A stretch of DNA of 64,000 nucleotides from Nonomuraea sp. NBC_00507 (GTDB lineage: Bacteria; Actinomycetota; Actinomycetes; Streptosporangiales; Streptosporangiaceae): positions 7,254,001-7,318,000 of the forward strand of contig NZ_CP107853.1 in NCBI RefSeq assembly GCF_036013525.1, read 5' to 3'. The notes below the pieces were generated by a model, which worked only from the letters and a program-made list of their open reading frames with translations, was not told where the DNA came from and did no database searches. The translations under genes were made by a program, and so were the position numbers. Shown here in pieces: positions 1-8,104 of the stretch. The stretch's first letter is position 1, and each line of letters opens with the position of its first letter.

Positions 1-676
1 GCCCGATGCCCGGATCGGCGAACCAGCGGGTCGCCGAGAGCAGCGCCAGCATCACGGCCGTGACGGCGGCGCCCGCACCGAACGCGGCCAGCCTGAGCCG
101 CCGCTCGCCCACGGCCAGCGCCGCCCAGGCGAGGCCGCCGACCAGGGCCGCCGAGCCGATGACGGCAGGCGGGATGACGGGATCGCGGAGCCAGTCGTTG
201 AACTCGATGGCGATGTACTGCTTGAGCATGACCGCGACCCAGAAGAGCGGGAGCGAGAAGCAGACGAAGGCGGCGAAGGTGACCGAGTAGTCGAAGGCGC
301 TGTACTGCCGCAGCGCCGAGACGATGCCCACGATCACGCCGATGACGACCGCGAGCACGGTGGCCGCCACGACGAGCTGGAGCGTCGCCGACAGGGCCGC
401 GCCGAGCAGCACGCCCACGTCCTGGCCGTCGCGGTTGACGCCGAGGTCACCGCGGAACAGGTTGCCGAGCCAGGCCAGATACCTCAGGGGAAGGGCGACG
501 TCGAGGTTCATCCGATCGATGCGGTCGGCCATCCTCCTTTCCCGGTCCGGGCCCGGAAGCTCTCTCAGGTCCTCCAGCGGGTCGCCGGCGATCGCCGTCA
601 GCCCGTAGATGACCATGGTGGCGGCCAGGAGGACGAAGAAGGAGGTGATCAATCTTCGGGAGATGAAGGCGATCAC
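1..676 (-). CDS. Peptide/nickel-type ABC transporter permease (partial, 3' end beyond window)
   Basis: Inner-membrane permease of a DppB/OppB-type importer. Translation from a GTG at 676 gives a short cytoplasmic stretch, then a first membrane helix (SFFVLLAATMVIYGLTAIAG), the extracytoplasmic region typical of DppB, and further hydrophobic segments (LSATLQLVVAATVLAVIGVI and following). A purine-rich AGGGGG lies just upstream of the GTG. The reading frame is open to the window edge, so the C-terminus is missing. It lies 99 bases downstream of the binding-protein gene on the same strand, the usual order for an Opp/Dpp operon. Substrate is not predictable beyond peptide-like. The family call is firm; the exact start is likely. 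Confidence 0.85.
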   Translation of the reverse strand, partial: MIAFISRRLITSFFVLLAATMVIYGLTAIAGDPLEDLRELPGPDRERRMADRIDRMNLDVALPLRYLAWLGNLFRGDLGVNRDGQDVGVLLGAALSATLQLVVAATVLAVVIGVIVGIVSALRQYSAFDYSVTFAAFVCFSLPLFWVAVMLKQYIAIEFNDWLRDPVIPPAVIGSAALVGGLAWAALAVGERRLRLAAFGAGAAVTAVMLALLSATRWFADPGIG

Positions 677-775
677 TCGCTACCCCCTTGGTTCATGGCG
701 ACGATGTGCCGGCGCATGGGCCGGGGACCTGCGGGTGCCCGGCCCACGCTCGGCTGGTTTAGGATGATCGGACGG

Positions 776-2506
776 CTAGGGCGCCAGTGCCCACTTGTCC
801 ATGTTCCAGGTCACCGACGACTGCGCCGGGTTCGGCACGACGCCCTGGAGCTTCTCGTCCCACGCGAGCAGGCCCGGGTGGGCGAACAGCGGGATCGTGG
901 CGAGGTCCGCCCAGAGCAGCTTCTCGATCTCGGCGACCATGGCGGGGTGCTTGGTCTTGTCGACCTCGCCGTTGAGCTTCTTGATGAGCTCGTCGACTTC
1001 CTTGTTGGAGTAGCAGCCGTTGTTGTTCTCCTTGCCGGCCTCGCTGCACTCCTTGGCCGTGGTGTACGTCGAGCTCCACTGGCTGACCTCGGCCGAGCCG
1101 CTCCACGCGAACAGGGCGACGTCGTAGGTGTTGGTGGCCAGCGGTCCGCCGGCCTCGAAGAACTTCTCGTCACCGGCGTCGACGATCTTGAAGCCGGCCT
1201 TGCCGCAGGAGTCCGCGATCAGCTGCACTTCCTGGGTGCGGCGGGGGTTGGGCAGGTTGTGGCCGATCTTCACTTCCATCCCGGCCTTGCCGGCCTTCTC
1301 CAGCAGCGCCTTGGCGCCCTCGACGTCGGGCTGGGCGTAGGTCTCCGAGCCACTGCCCTGCGCGACGGTGGCGTACTCGGCCTCGAACGGGAACTTGGTG
1401 CGCACCTGCAGCACCTGTGCCTGCGGCGCCAGCGGCTTGATCAGGTTGTCCACGATGAGCTGCCTGGGCACGCACTTGGCGAACGCCTCGCGCAGCGTCT
1501 TGTCCTTGAACGCACCCTCGAAGTTGAAGTCCAGGTGCTCGTAGGTGTACTGGTCGCCGGGTTTCACGGTGACGCCCTGCATGCCTTCGAGCTGGGCGAG
1601 GAGGTCGGGGTTGGGCTGCGGCTCGATGAGGTTGACCTCGCGGTTCTGCAGAGCCTGGGCCTGCTCCTCCTGCGAGATGACCCGCATGACGATGGTCGGC
1701 GTCGCCGGCTTGGGGCCCCACCACTTGTCGTTGGCGGTGAGGGTCAGCGACTGGCCGGGCTCCATGGCGGAGATCTTGTACGGGCCGGCGGCGGGGAAGA
1801 GCGACATGTCCTTGATGCCGCCCTCGATGACCCAGTCCTCGTTGTAGAACTTGATCACCGCCTCCAGCTTCTTGGTGTCCTGAGCCTGCACCGCGGCGAT
1901 GAAGTCAGCCTCGCTCATGCCCGCGGCCTTGTAGGCCACATGGGCGGGCAGCAGGTCCGCGGCGCCGGGGCCGTTGCTGTCCCAGTCGGCGAACGGCGCG
2001 GAATACTCGAAGGTGAACTTCTTGTCGCCTGCCTTGCACGCCGGAACCTTGGTGAGCTCGACGCCGCTGGTGCCGTCGACCTGGAAGCCCTTGACCTTGC
2101 CCGACTTGGCCGCCCAGAACAGCAGAGCGTCGTCACAGTCGATGGGGGTGCCGTCGGACCACACGGCACTGGAGTTGAACTCGTAGTCGACGGTCAGCGG
2201 GTCGTCGGAGCTCTTGGTGTAGGTGCCGAAGTCCTTGTCCGGGGTCACGACGCCGTTCTCGCCGTAGTACCAGAAGCCGGCCAGGACCCGCTGCATGGCC
2301 GTGCTGTTGACGAGGTTGTTCACCGCGGTGCTGTTGTAGGAGTTGAACTCCTGCTCACCGGCATAGGTGATGGTCTGCGCCGCGGGGGCCGAGGCCGAGG
2401 CCGAGGGCTTGCTCGCCCCGTCGCCGGTCTGCCCGCAAGCCGACAGCAGAAGCGCGCCTCCTGCCACCGCCGTGAGGAATCTCCCAAGTCTCCGCCTGTG
2501 GGACAC
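776..2506 (-). CDS. ABC transporter substrate-binding lipoprotein, family 5 (SBP_bac_5)
   Basis: 576-residue extracytoplasmic binding protein of the peptide/opine/nickel class. A twin-arginine-like basic start is followed by a hydrophobic core and lipobox LLLSAC with the lipidated cysteine at residue 24, then an Ala/Ser-rich linker. Typical family-5 elements are visible, such as VWSDGTPIDCDDALLFW after the first domain and AGPYKI near the middle. The length is normal for the family. It precedes the permease gene on the same strand, so the two are probably one operon whose remaining parts lie outside the window. Ligand unknown; oligopeptide-like is a family-level guess. Confidence 0.93.
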   Translation of the reverse strand: MSHRRRLGRFLTAVAGGALLLSACGQTGDGASKPSASASAPAAQTITYAGEQEFNSYNSTAVNNLVNSTAMQRVLAGFWYYGENGVVTPDKDFGTYTKSSDDPLTVDYEFNSSAVWSDGTPIDCDDALLFWAAKSGKVKGFQVDGTSGVELTKVPACKAGDKKFTFEYSAPFADWDSNGPGAADLLPAHVAYKAAGMSEADFIAAVQAQDTKKLEAVIKFYNEDWVIEGGIKDMSLFPAAGPYKISAMEPGQSLTLTANDKWWGPKPATPTIVMRVISQEEQAQALQNREVNLIEPQPNPDLLAQLEGMQGVTVKPGDQYTYEHLDFNFEGAFKDKTLREAFAKCVPRQLIVDNLIKPLAPQAQVLQVRTKFPFEAEYATVAQGSGSETYAQPDVEGAKALLEKAGKAGMEVKIGHNLPNPRRTQEVQLIADSCGKAGFKIVDAGDEKFFEAGGPLATNTYDVALFAWSGSAEVSQWSSTYTTAKECSEAGKENNNGCYSNKEVDELIKKLNGEVDKTKHPAMVAEIEKLLWADLATIPLFAHPGLLAWDEKLQGVVPNPAQSSVTWNMDKWALAP

Positions 2507-3047
2507 GACAGCTCTCCTTTGTCCGAACCAGGGTCAACGCCGCTAGTTAGTGCGAAATAGAATCATTGACTAATGTTTCGGACAAATTGCCTGACAGTAA
2601 TGTTGCAGAGTTGAGATCTATGTCAACCCGATCCGTAATGTCCCTCCTGGGAGTCTGCAGGTCGAAGGGCACCTATAGACAGGAAGGGATGATCTATGCA
2701 AAAGTGTGCGGCTACAGCCATCGGCGTCCGAAACATTCGCCTGGGCGTATTGCGGTGCGCCCTCGGTAAGGCGGCTTTTCCGTTGCCATCCTGGGCTGCC
2801 ATTTACAGATATGGCCGTTTAAAGATTTAGCGGAACCTTCACTTCTCGCCCCTTCGCGAGCGCCGGCATCGCACCGCGCACACCCGGCGCGCGGCATGAT
2901 CGCGGCGCGGCCCCGTACGGGTGGCCCCGCAGGTCTTCGCCACGAGGTTCACCGCGCGGACGCCTGCCTGCCCCCGGGGGGCGACGCCGTTGTCATTTCC
3001 GCATGTCGACATAGGCGCGAGACCCCTTCAGGGAAGGACGCCCGCCC
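2507..3047. other. Low-GC intergenic region between divergent genes
   Basis: About 540 bases separate the binding-protein gene from the ornithine-lipid pair. Positions 2521-2850 are visibly AT-richer than anything else nearby. For the minus-strand transporter a possible promoter is TTGTCC at about 2580 with TCTATT 18 bases on. For the plus-strand genes TTGCCA at about 2782 with CAGATA 17 bases on is possible but weak. Apart from one short candidate ORF (2696-2830) no gene is supported here. Confidence 0.4.
2696..2830 (+). CDS. Candidate 44-residue small protein
   Basis: An ATG at 2696 is preceded by AGGAAGG at 2681-2687 with an 8-base spacer, close to an ideal ribosome binding site. The product is small and basic, with two cysteines and a C-terminal aromatic/basic tail (YRYGRLKI). 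Its base composition is much lower in GC than neighbouring genes and the codons lack the usual G/C third positions, so it is either a foreign remnant, a regulatory peptide or chance. It resembles nothing I recognise. A TATAGA at 2674 could be a -10 element but no good -35 is present. Confidence 0.2.
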   Translation: MQKCAATAIGVRNIRLGVLRCALGKAAFPLPSWAAIYRYGRLKI

Positions 3048-3782
3048 ATGACGATCTCTCTTGACACCGGTCGGTACACGGTCGACATGGCCACCAGCGC
3101 CGCCGACCTGCGGGCCGCGCAACGACTGCGGTACGAGGTCTTCGCCGAGGAGATGGGGGCGCGCCTGGACAGCCCCGTCTCGGGCCTCGACGCGGACCGG
3201 TTCGACGCCTACTGCGACCACATCCTCGTCAGGGACGGGGCCGAGGTCGTCGGGACGTACCGGCTGCTGCCTCCGGGCCGGACCGACCGGCTCTACTCCG
3301 ACGGCGAGTTCGACCTGCGCAACCTCGCCCCGATCAGGAAGGGGTTGGTCGAGGCCGGCCGCACCTGCGTGCATCCCGACCACCGGGACGGCGCGGTGAT
3401 GGCCCTCATGTGGGCCGGGATCGCCCGGTACATGACGGACGGCGGCCACCAGTGGCTGGCCGGCTGCTGCTCGGTCCCGCTCGACGACCAGGGCGCGGTC
3501 GCGGCGGCCGTCGTCGATCAGGTGCCGCTCGGGCCGGAGGAGTACCGGGTCACGCCGCGCGAGCCCTGGCGCGGCCGCCGGGGCGCGGCCCGCGGCGACC
3601 GGTTCGTGCCGCCGGCGCTGCTGCGCGGCTACCTACGGCTGGGGTCCTGGGTGTGCGGGGCGCCCGCGCACGACCGGGACTTCGGCACCGCCGACTTCTT
3701 CGTGCTGCTGTCCATGGCCCGCGTCAACCACCGCTACCTGCGCTACTTCCTCGGAGAGACCGCGCAGGGAGCGTCACGGTGA
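3048..3782 (+). CDS. OlsB-like N-acyltransferase (GNAT, Acetyltransf_5)
   Basis: 244-residue protein of the ornithine-acyl-ACP N-acyltransferase family, which makes lyso-ornithine lipid by attaching a 3-hydroxy fatty acid to the alpha-amino group of ornithine. Family features are RYEVFAEEMGA near residue 30, the acidic DYCDHILV-like segment here written FDAYCDHILVRD, GTYRLL, and ELGRTCVHPDHR-like EAGRTCVHPDHRDG. GGAAGGA lies about ten bases before the ATG. The stop codon overlaps the GTG start of an OlsA-like gene, the normal two-step arrangement for ornithine lipid synthesis at the membrane. An autoinducer-synthase-like role is unlikely given the partner. Confidence 0.85.
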   Translation: MTISLDTGRYTVDMATSAADLRAAQRLRYEVFAEEMGARLDSPVSGLDADRFDAYCDHILVRDGAEVVGTYRLLPPGRTDRLYSDGEFDLRNLAPIRKGLVEAGRTCVHPDHRDGAVMALMWAGIARYMTDGGHQWLAGCCSVPLDDQGAVAAAVVDQVPLGPEEYRVTPREPWRGRRGAARGDRFVPPALLRGYLRLGSWVCGAPAHDRDFGTADFFVLLSMARVNHRYLRYFLGETAQGASR

Positions 3783-4732
3783 GCGGCACGAGCAGCGGCA
3801 CGGTGAATGGCCCTGTGAGTGGCCCGGTGAGCAGCATCGCCCAGGCCAACCCTTGGCGGCCGGTCGGCCCGTGCACGACCGCCACCTGCGTGACGGGCCC
3901 GGCCGCCGCCGCGGGGATGCTGCGCCGGGTGGCGCGGCTGTCGGCGGCCCTGGTCGTGATCCTCGCCGGCCTGCCGGTGTCTCTGGCGGCCTTCCGGGCG
4001 CCCGCCCGCGTGCGGGCGGCCATCACGAGGGCGTGGGCCAGGCTGCTGCTCCGGGCGCTCGGCATCCGGGTCGAGGTCCCGCCGGGAATGCCCGGCGCGG
4101 AGGGGCTCGTCGTGGCCAACCACATCTCCTGGCTGGACCCGCTCGTGCTCGCCGCGACGGTACCGTCGCGGCCGCTCGCCAAGCAGGAGATCGCCGGATG
4201 GCCGGTCGTCGGACGGCTCGTGGCCGGATCGGGGGCGCTGTTCATCGATCGGGAGCGCCTGTACGCGCTGCCGGCGACCGTCGCGGCGGTCGCGGGCGCG
4301 CTGCGGGCCGGCGACACCGTTGTCGCCTTCCCCGAGGGCACGACCTGGTGCGGGCGCGGGATGGGCCGGTTCCGGCCGGCGGTGTTCCAGGCCGCCATCG
4401 ACGCGGAGGCGGCGGTGGTCCCGGCGGCGCTGTGGTATCACGAGGGCGGCGCCACCTCGACCCGCGCCTGCTTCGTCGGCGACGACTCGCTGCTGGCCTC
4501 CATGCTGCGGGTGGCCGCCACCAGGGACCTCGCCGTCGAGGTGACGCTCCTCGACCCCGTACGGCCCGCGCCCGCCGACCGGGCGGCGCTGGCCGCGCTG
4601 GCCGAGGGCCGGATCCGCGCACACGTGCTCGACGACGCGCACGCCGGCTGGGCGGCGAAGACACCCTTCAATACGCTCGTGCCCGCCGCAGCAGGCGGAA
4701 TCGACCTCGCTCAGCCGGTGCGTTCCCCGTGA
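3779..4732 (+). CDS. OlsA-like lysophospholipid/lyso-ornithine-lipid O-acyltransferase
   Basis: 317-residue PlsC-family membrane acyltransferase. The catalytic box NHISWLD (HX4D form) lies near residue 114, with FPEGTT near residue 184, the acyl-acceptor binding motif. A hydrophobic segment (LVVILAGLPVSLAAF) precedes the catalytic domain. The start chosen is the GTG at 3779 overlapping the TGA of the upstream gene; a longer frame upstream is only the shadow of that gene. The first 25 residues are a low-complexity Ser/Gly/Thr/Val stretch produced by short DNA repeats, so the functional start could be slightly later. With the preceding gene it would complete ornithine lipid synthesis; an ordinary lysophosphatidate acyltransferase role is the alternative. 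Confidence 0.85.
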   Translation: MSGTSSGTVNGPVSGPVSSIAQANPWRPVGPCTTATCVTGPAAAAGMLRRVARLSAALVVILAGLPVSLAAFRAPARVRAAITRAWARLLLRALGIRVEVPPGMPGAEGLVVANHISWLDPLVLAATVPSRPLAKQEIAGWPVVGRLVAGSGALFIDRERLYALPATVAAVAGALRAGDTVVAFPEGTTWCGRGMGRFRPAVFQAAIDAEAAVVPAALWYHEGGATSTRACFVGDDSLLASMLRVAATRDLAVEVTLLDPVRPAPADRAALAALAEGRIRAHVLDDAHAGWAAKTPFNTLVPAAAGGIDLAQPVRSP

Positions 4733-4748
4733 CGGCCGTGACGGCTGC

Positions 4749-6041
4749 TCACGCGGGCACGACGTGGCCGACGCGGAAGAAGCCGTCCGGGTCGTAGGCC
4801 CGCTTGACCTCCCGCAGCCGCCGGTAGTCCGCCGTGCTGTAGGCGGCCGCCGTACGCCGCGGGTCGGACAGGAAGTTGAGGAACGTGCCCCCGTTGGCGT
4901 ACGGCCGCAGCTCCTCGGCCAGGCCCGGCACCGGCGTGTCCACGATGACCGACAGCTTGGTGCTCCGGTGGCTGACCGGGCCCGCGTCGGGTCCCGGCCG
5001 GCCCAGCGCGCCGCCCCAGTGCCGGATCTCCACGGTCTGCGCCTGCTCGGCGGCCCGCACCACGATGTCGGCGACCTCGCCGGGGACCGTGTCGAACATG
5101 TCCATGTGCCGGTTCGGGGTGCCGCCCATGGCCGCGTCGGCGTACGCGATCGTGCGGGTCTCGTCCAGCAGCGCCGGGCCGGCCGCCCGCCACAGCGGGG
5201 CCAGCAGCCGCCTGCCCTCGGCGGCCTCCCCGGCGTGCACGACCTTCAGCATCGCCACGTGCCGGCCCGGCAGCGGCCCGCCGGCGGGCATGCGCTTGAG
5301 GACGACGGCGGTGCTGATCTCGTCGGGCGCGTCGTCGATCCAGGTCCGGTACGCGTGCAGGAGGCTGGCCGCCGCCTCGATCGGGAAGTACACGAACCCC
5401 GCGTACACCTGCGCGACCGGGTAGAGCCGGAACTCCAGCGAGGTCACCACGCCGAACCCGCCGCCGCCCCCGCGCAGCGCCCAGAACAGCTCGGGATGGC
5501 TGCCGGCGCTCGCCGTGACGTGCCGGCCGTCGGCCAGCAGCACGTCGGCCCGCACCACGCTGTCTGCGGCGAACCCGTGCTTGCGGGCCAGCCAGCCGAG
5601 GCCGCCGCCCAGCGTGTACCCAGTGACGCCGACCGACGGCGCCGACCCCGACAGCGGCGCCAGGCCGAACGGCGCGGCGGCGGCCAGCACCGCGCTCCAG
5701 CGTGCGCCCGGCCCCACCCGGGCGGTCCGGCGGACGGGATCCACCAGCACCGACACCATCGGCGACGTCCTGACCAGCACGCCGCCGTCACCCGCGGCGT
5801 GCGTGCCGTGGCCGGTCGACTGCACGGCGAACGGCACCCCGTGCGCCCGCGCGGCGAGCAGCGCCGCCCGCACGTCCGCCGCCCCGTACGCCTCGGCCAC
5901 CAGGGCCGGGCGGGCGTCCACGGCGGGGTTGAGCGAGCGACGCAGCTCGTCGTAGGCGTTCTGGCCCGGCAGGTGCACGGGGCCGGTGAAGCCCGGGAGG
6001 GCGATCTCGTCCTGGAGGGTGACGGTGGACGGCTGGCTCAT
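4749..6041 (-). CDS. FAD-linked oxidoreductase with BBE C-terminal domain
   Basis: 430 residues: an N-terminal PCMH-type FAD-binding domain followed by a substrate domain and a berberine-bridge-enzyme tail ending YDPDGFFRVGHVVPA. The flavin-attachment region STGHGTHAAGDGGVLVRT holds the conserved His; the second covalent cysteine seen in bicovalent enzymes is not obvious, so a single His linkage is likely. GGGLGWLARKHG is the expected second motif. Such enzymes oxidise alcohols, sugars or alkaloid-like rings. It is monocistronic, converging on the OlsA-like gene with a 16-base gap, and a 15-bp palindrome lies upstream of its start. Substrate unknown. Confidence 0.88.
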   Translation of the reverse strand: MSQPSTVTLQDEIALPGFTGPVHLPGQNAYDELRRSLNPAVDARPALVAEAYGAADVRAALLAARAHGVPFAVQSTGHGTHAAGDGGVLVRTSPMVSVLVDPVRRTARVGPGARWSAVLAAAAPFGLAPLSGSAPSVGVTGYTLGGGLGWLARKHGFAADSVVRADVLLADGRHVTASAGSHPELFWALRGGGGGFGVVTSLEFRLYPVAQVYAGFVYFPIEAAASLLHAYRTWIDDAPDEISTAVVLKRMPAGGPLPGRHVAMLKVVHAGEAAEGRRLLAPLWRAAGPALLDETRTIAYADAAMGGTPNRHMDMFDTVPGEVADIVVRAAEQAQTVEIRHWGGALGRPGPDAGPVSHRSTKLSVIVDTPVPGLAEELRPYANGGTFLNFLSDPRRTAAAYSTADYRRLREVKRAYDPDGFFRVGHVVPA

Positions 6042-6060
6042 CTTTCTGCCCTTCTCTGCG

Positions 6061-6075
6061 GTGATCTGTGATCAC
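6061..6075. promoter_or_regulatory. 15-bp perfect inverted repeat upstream of the BBE enzyme
   Basis: GTGATC-TGT-GATCAC lies 20 bases upstream of the ATG at 6041, where a repressor would overlap the promoter or leader. The half-site spacing (GTGA, seven bases, TCAC) is one base longer than the CRP/FNR consensus, so a GntR- or TetR-type regulator is at least as likely. No regulator gene is adjacent. Confidence 0.45.
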
Positions 6076-6269
6076 TGTGCTGGAGGGCGCTTACGGTCCC
6101 GTTCTCGTGGCCTTACCGCGCCCCTTAAGCCGTGAAGGACTCCAGGATCTTGCCGCCGCCGGGGAAAGGAATCCGCCGGCGGTCGCCGCCCGGGCTACGC
6201 CTGCGGTCGTACGAGCCTGCTGCCTGCTCCAGCGGGAGGGCTATGAGGCCCCAGGCGGGATCTTTCTGG

Positions 6270-6288
6270 TTAGGTAAGCCTAAGCTAA
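6270..6288. promoter_or_regulatory. Iron box (DtxR/IdeR/DmdR-type operator)
   Basis: The 19-bp TTAGGTAAGCCTAAGCTAA differs at only three positions from the actinobacterial iron-box consensus (TTAGGTTAGGCTAACCTAA) and sits 33 bases before the ATG of a siderophore-binding lipoprotein. A TAATAT immediately after it could be the -10 element. Fe(II)-loaded DtxR-family repressor would silence the gene when iron is plentiful. Confidence 0.85.
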
Positions 6289-6321
6289 TATGCCGTCCAT
6301 AAGGGCAAACGAGGAGAATTC

Positions 6322-7350
6322 ATGGCCATCCCCCCGCCACGCACCCTTGCCGCCGCACTCGCCGTCGCCGCCGTGCTGGGCGTCGGCGCCTGTGGCGGCA
6401 CGGCCTCCCCGCCCGCCGCCCTCGCCTCATCGGCCCCAGCCTCCGCGGGGCAGGGCCCCTGGACCTGGACCGACGACCGGGGCAAGAACATCTCCCTGCC
6501 GCAACGGCCGCAGCGCATCGTGGCCCAGTTCGACTCGGCGGCCGCGCTGTGGGACTTCGGTGTGCGGCCCATCGCGGTGTACGGCCCGCACCGGCTCAAG
6601 GACGGCAGCCGTGACAGGGCGGTGGGCGAGGTCGACATCACGAAGGTGGAGTCGATCGGCAACGCCTTCGGCGAGTTCAACGTCGAGAAGTACGCCTCGC
6701 TCCAGCCCGACGTGCTGGTGGCGGGCATGTACGAGAAGGACAAGCTCTGGTACGTCCCGGCGGAGTCCGTCCAGGCGGTCGACCAGATCGCGCCGTCCGT
6801 GGGCGTGATGCACAGCGGCAAGCCCCTGCTGGAGATCATCGAGAGGTACGGCCGACTCGCCGCCGCGCTCGGCGCGGACCAGAAGGCGGCCCCCGTGGTC
6901 GAGGCCAGGAACCGCTTCGACGCCGCGAGCGCCGCGCTCAAGACCCTCGCCGCGGCCAAGCCGGACCTCAAGGTGATGATCGTCGCCGGGGCGCCCGACG
7001 CCCTGTACGTCGCCTACCAGCCCGACCATCCCGACATCACATACTGGGGCAAGCTGGGCCTGAACGTCGTCTCGCCGCCCAAGCCCTCCGAAGGCGGCTT
7101 CTGGGAGGTCGTGAGCTGGGAGAGCGCCGACAAGTACCAGGCCGACGTGATCCTCGTGGACGCCCGCGCCCAGGCGATGACGATCGAGGAGATGGCGAAG
7201 AAGCCGACCTGGGCCAAGCTGCCCGCGGTCAAGGCGGGGCAGCTCTATCCGTGGCGCGCGGCCGAGCGCTACAGCTACCTGGGCTACGCCAACGTCATGG
7301 AGGAGCTCAAGGCCAACCTGGACAAGGCCCGCGACGACGTCGTCAGGTGA
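6322..7350 (+). CDS. Iron-siderophore ABC transporter substrate-binding lipoprotein (FepB/FecB type)
   Basis: 342 residues. Signal peptide with lipobox VGAC (lipid cysteine 24), then the periplasmic-binding fold PF01497: RIVAQFDSAAALWDFGVRPIAVYGP, an ASLQPDVLVAGMYEKDKLWYV segment and KLGLNVVSPPKPSEGGFWEVVSWE in the C-terminal lobe. GAGGAG stands seven bases before the ATG. The iron box just upstream makes ferric-siderophore binding the best assignment. No permease or ATPase gene is adjacent, so it must use components encoded elsewhere. Its 3' end overlaps the convergent phosphoesterase gene by eight bases. Confidence 0.92.
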   Translation: MAIPPPRTLAAALAVAAVLGVGACGGTASPPAALASSAPASAGQGPWTWTDDRGKNISLPQRPQRIVAQFDSAAALWDFGVRPIAVYGPHRLKDGSRDRAVGEVDITKVESIGNAFGEFNVEKYASLQPDVLVAGMYEKDKLWYVPAESVQAVDQIAPSVGVMHSGKPLLEIIERYGRLAAALGADQKAAPVVEARNRFDAASAALKTLAAAKPDLKVMIVAGAPDALYVAYQPDHPDITYWGKLGLNVVSPPKPSEGGFWEVVSWESADKYQADVILVDARAQAMTIEEMAKKPTWAKLPAVKAGQLYPWRAAERYSYLGYANVMEELKANLDKARDDVVR

Positions 7351-7825
7351 CGGGCACGATCTCGGCCCGGGTCAGCACACCGTCCTCGATCGTGAGCAGC
7401 CCGATCGTGCCGTGCGGCTGGCGGCGGCGGTCGGTGGGCGAGCCCGGGTTGAAGATCCGCAGGCCCTCGCCCGACTCGTCAAGCGGGATGTGCGAGTGCC
7501 CGAAGACCACCAGGTCCGCCTGCGGGAACCGGCGCCGCAGGCGGGCCGCCCGGCCCGTGGCCGGGCCGCTGTCGTGGATCATCCCGATCCGCAGCCCGTC
7601 CAGGGTCAGCTCCAGCGTCTCGGGCGCGTCCACGTCGGGGCCGTCGTTGTTGCCCTTCACCACGTGCACCGGCGCGTACGCGGCCAGCTCGGCCAGCACC
7701 GACGCGACGCAGACGTCGCCCGCGTGCAGGATGACGTCCGCCTCGCGCAGGTGCTCGGCGACCCTGGGCGGGCACGAGCGCCAGCGCCTGGGCGCGTGGG
7801 TGTCCGACAGCGCGACGACCTTCAT
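7343..7825 (-). CDS. YfcE/MJ0936-family metallophosphoesterase
   Basis: 160-residue cytoplasmic calcineurin-like phosphodiesterase. All metal-binding signatures are present in order: SDTHA (DXH) at the start, LHAGDV (GDX), KGNNDG (GNXD/N), MIHDSG and FGHSHIP (GHXH). The length is normal for the small YfcE-like group, which hydrolyses model phosphodiesters in vitro but often has no known physiological substrate. The frame ends inside the convergent iron-transport gene. Function beyond phosphodiesterase cannot be inferred. Confidence 0.9.
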   Translation of the reverse strand: MKVVALSDTHAPRRWRSCPPRVAEHLREADVILHAGDVCVASVLAELAAYAPVHVVKGNNDGPDVDAPETLELTLDGLRIGMIHDSGPATGRAARLRRRFPQADLVVFGHSHIPLDESGEGLRIFNPGSPTDRRRQPHGTIGLLTIEDGVLTRAEIVPVT

Positions 7826-7858
7826 ACGCTCCTCATGCCCCGTCCGCGCGACCCAACC

Positions 7859-8104
7859 TCAGCTCGCCGGCTCCTCGGCGAACGCCGCCCGGTCGGCCGC
7901 CGATGCGAAGCGCACCTCCCCGTCGATCGCGAACGTCGCCACGCGCTGGTGCCCCGGCGCGGCCCTCGTGATGAGGGCGCCGACATCCCGGACGAGCTGC
8001 GCGGCCAGCGCCGGCAGCCACCGCGCCGACAGCCGGTCGGGCGAGCGGGCGAGCGGGCACCGAAAAGAATCATTGTCAGGACAGGCGATCTGCTCGGTCT
8101 TCAA
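7859..8104 (-). CDS. Hypothetical protein, 81 residues
   Basis: Small ORF starting inside the 3' end of the sigma-factor gene (29-base overlap) and on the same strand. After the first fifteen codons nearly every third position is G or C, which is real-gene behaviour in this genome. It begins MKTEQIACPDNDSFRCP, with two cysteines, then a helical Leu/Ala-rich region and FAIDGEVRFASAADRAAFAEE. The N-terminal part outside the overlap looks AT-richer. Translational coupling to the sigma factor is plausible, so it might modulate that protein, but I recognise no family. Confidence 0.5.
   Translation of the reverse strand: MKTEQIACPDNDSFRCPLARSPDRLSARWLPALAAQLVRDVGALITRAAPGHQRVATFAIDGEVRFASAADRAAFAEEPAS

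Noticed and set aside
695..2560. A 621-codon open frame on the plus strand
   Set aside because: It is the antisense of the clear lipoprotein binding-protein gene; its translation is repetitive Leu/Gly/Val/Arg-rich with no family features.
2507..3047. Riboswitch or tRNA in the AT-rich gap
   Set aside because: No cloverleaf, T-box or known aptamer signature could be recognised by eye.
6061..6075. CRP/FNR binding site
   Set aside because: Half-sites GTGA and TCAC are seven bases apart, one more than consensus. Kept only as an unassigned palindrome.
6068..6277. A 69-codon ORF between the BBE enzyme and the iron transporter
   Set aside because: It begins inside a palindrome, runs into the iron box and has no coding bias or ribosome binding site. 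Better read as promoter sequence.
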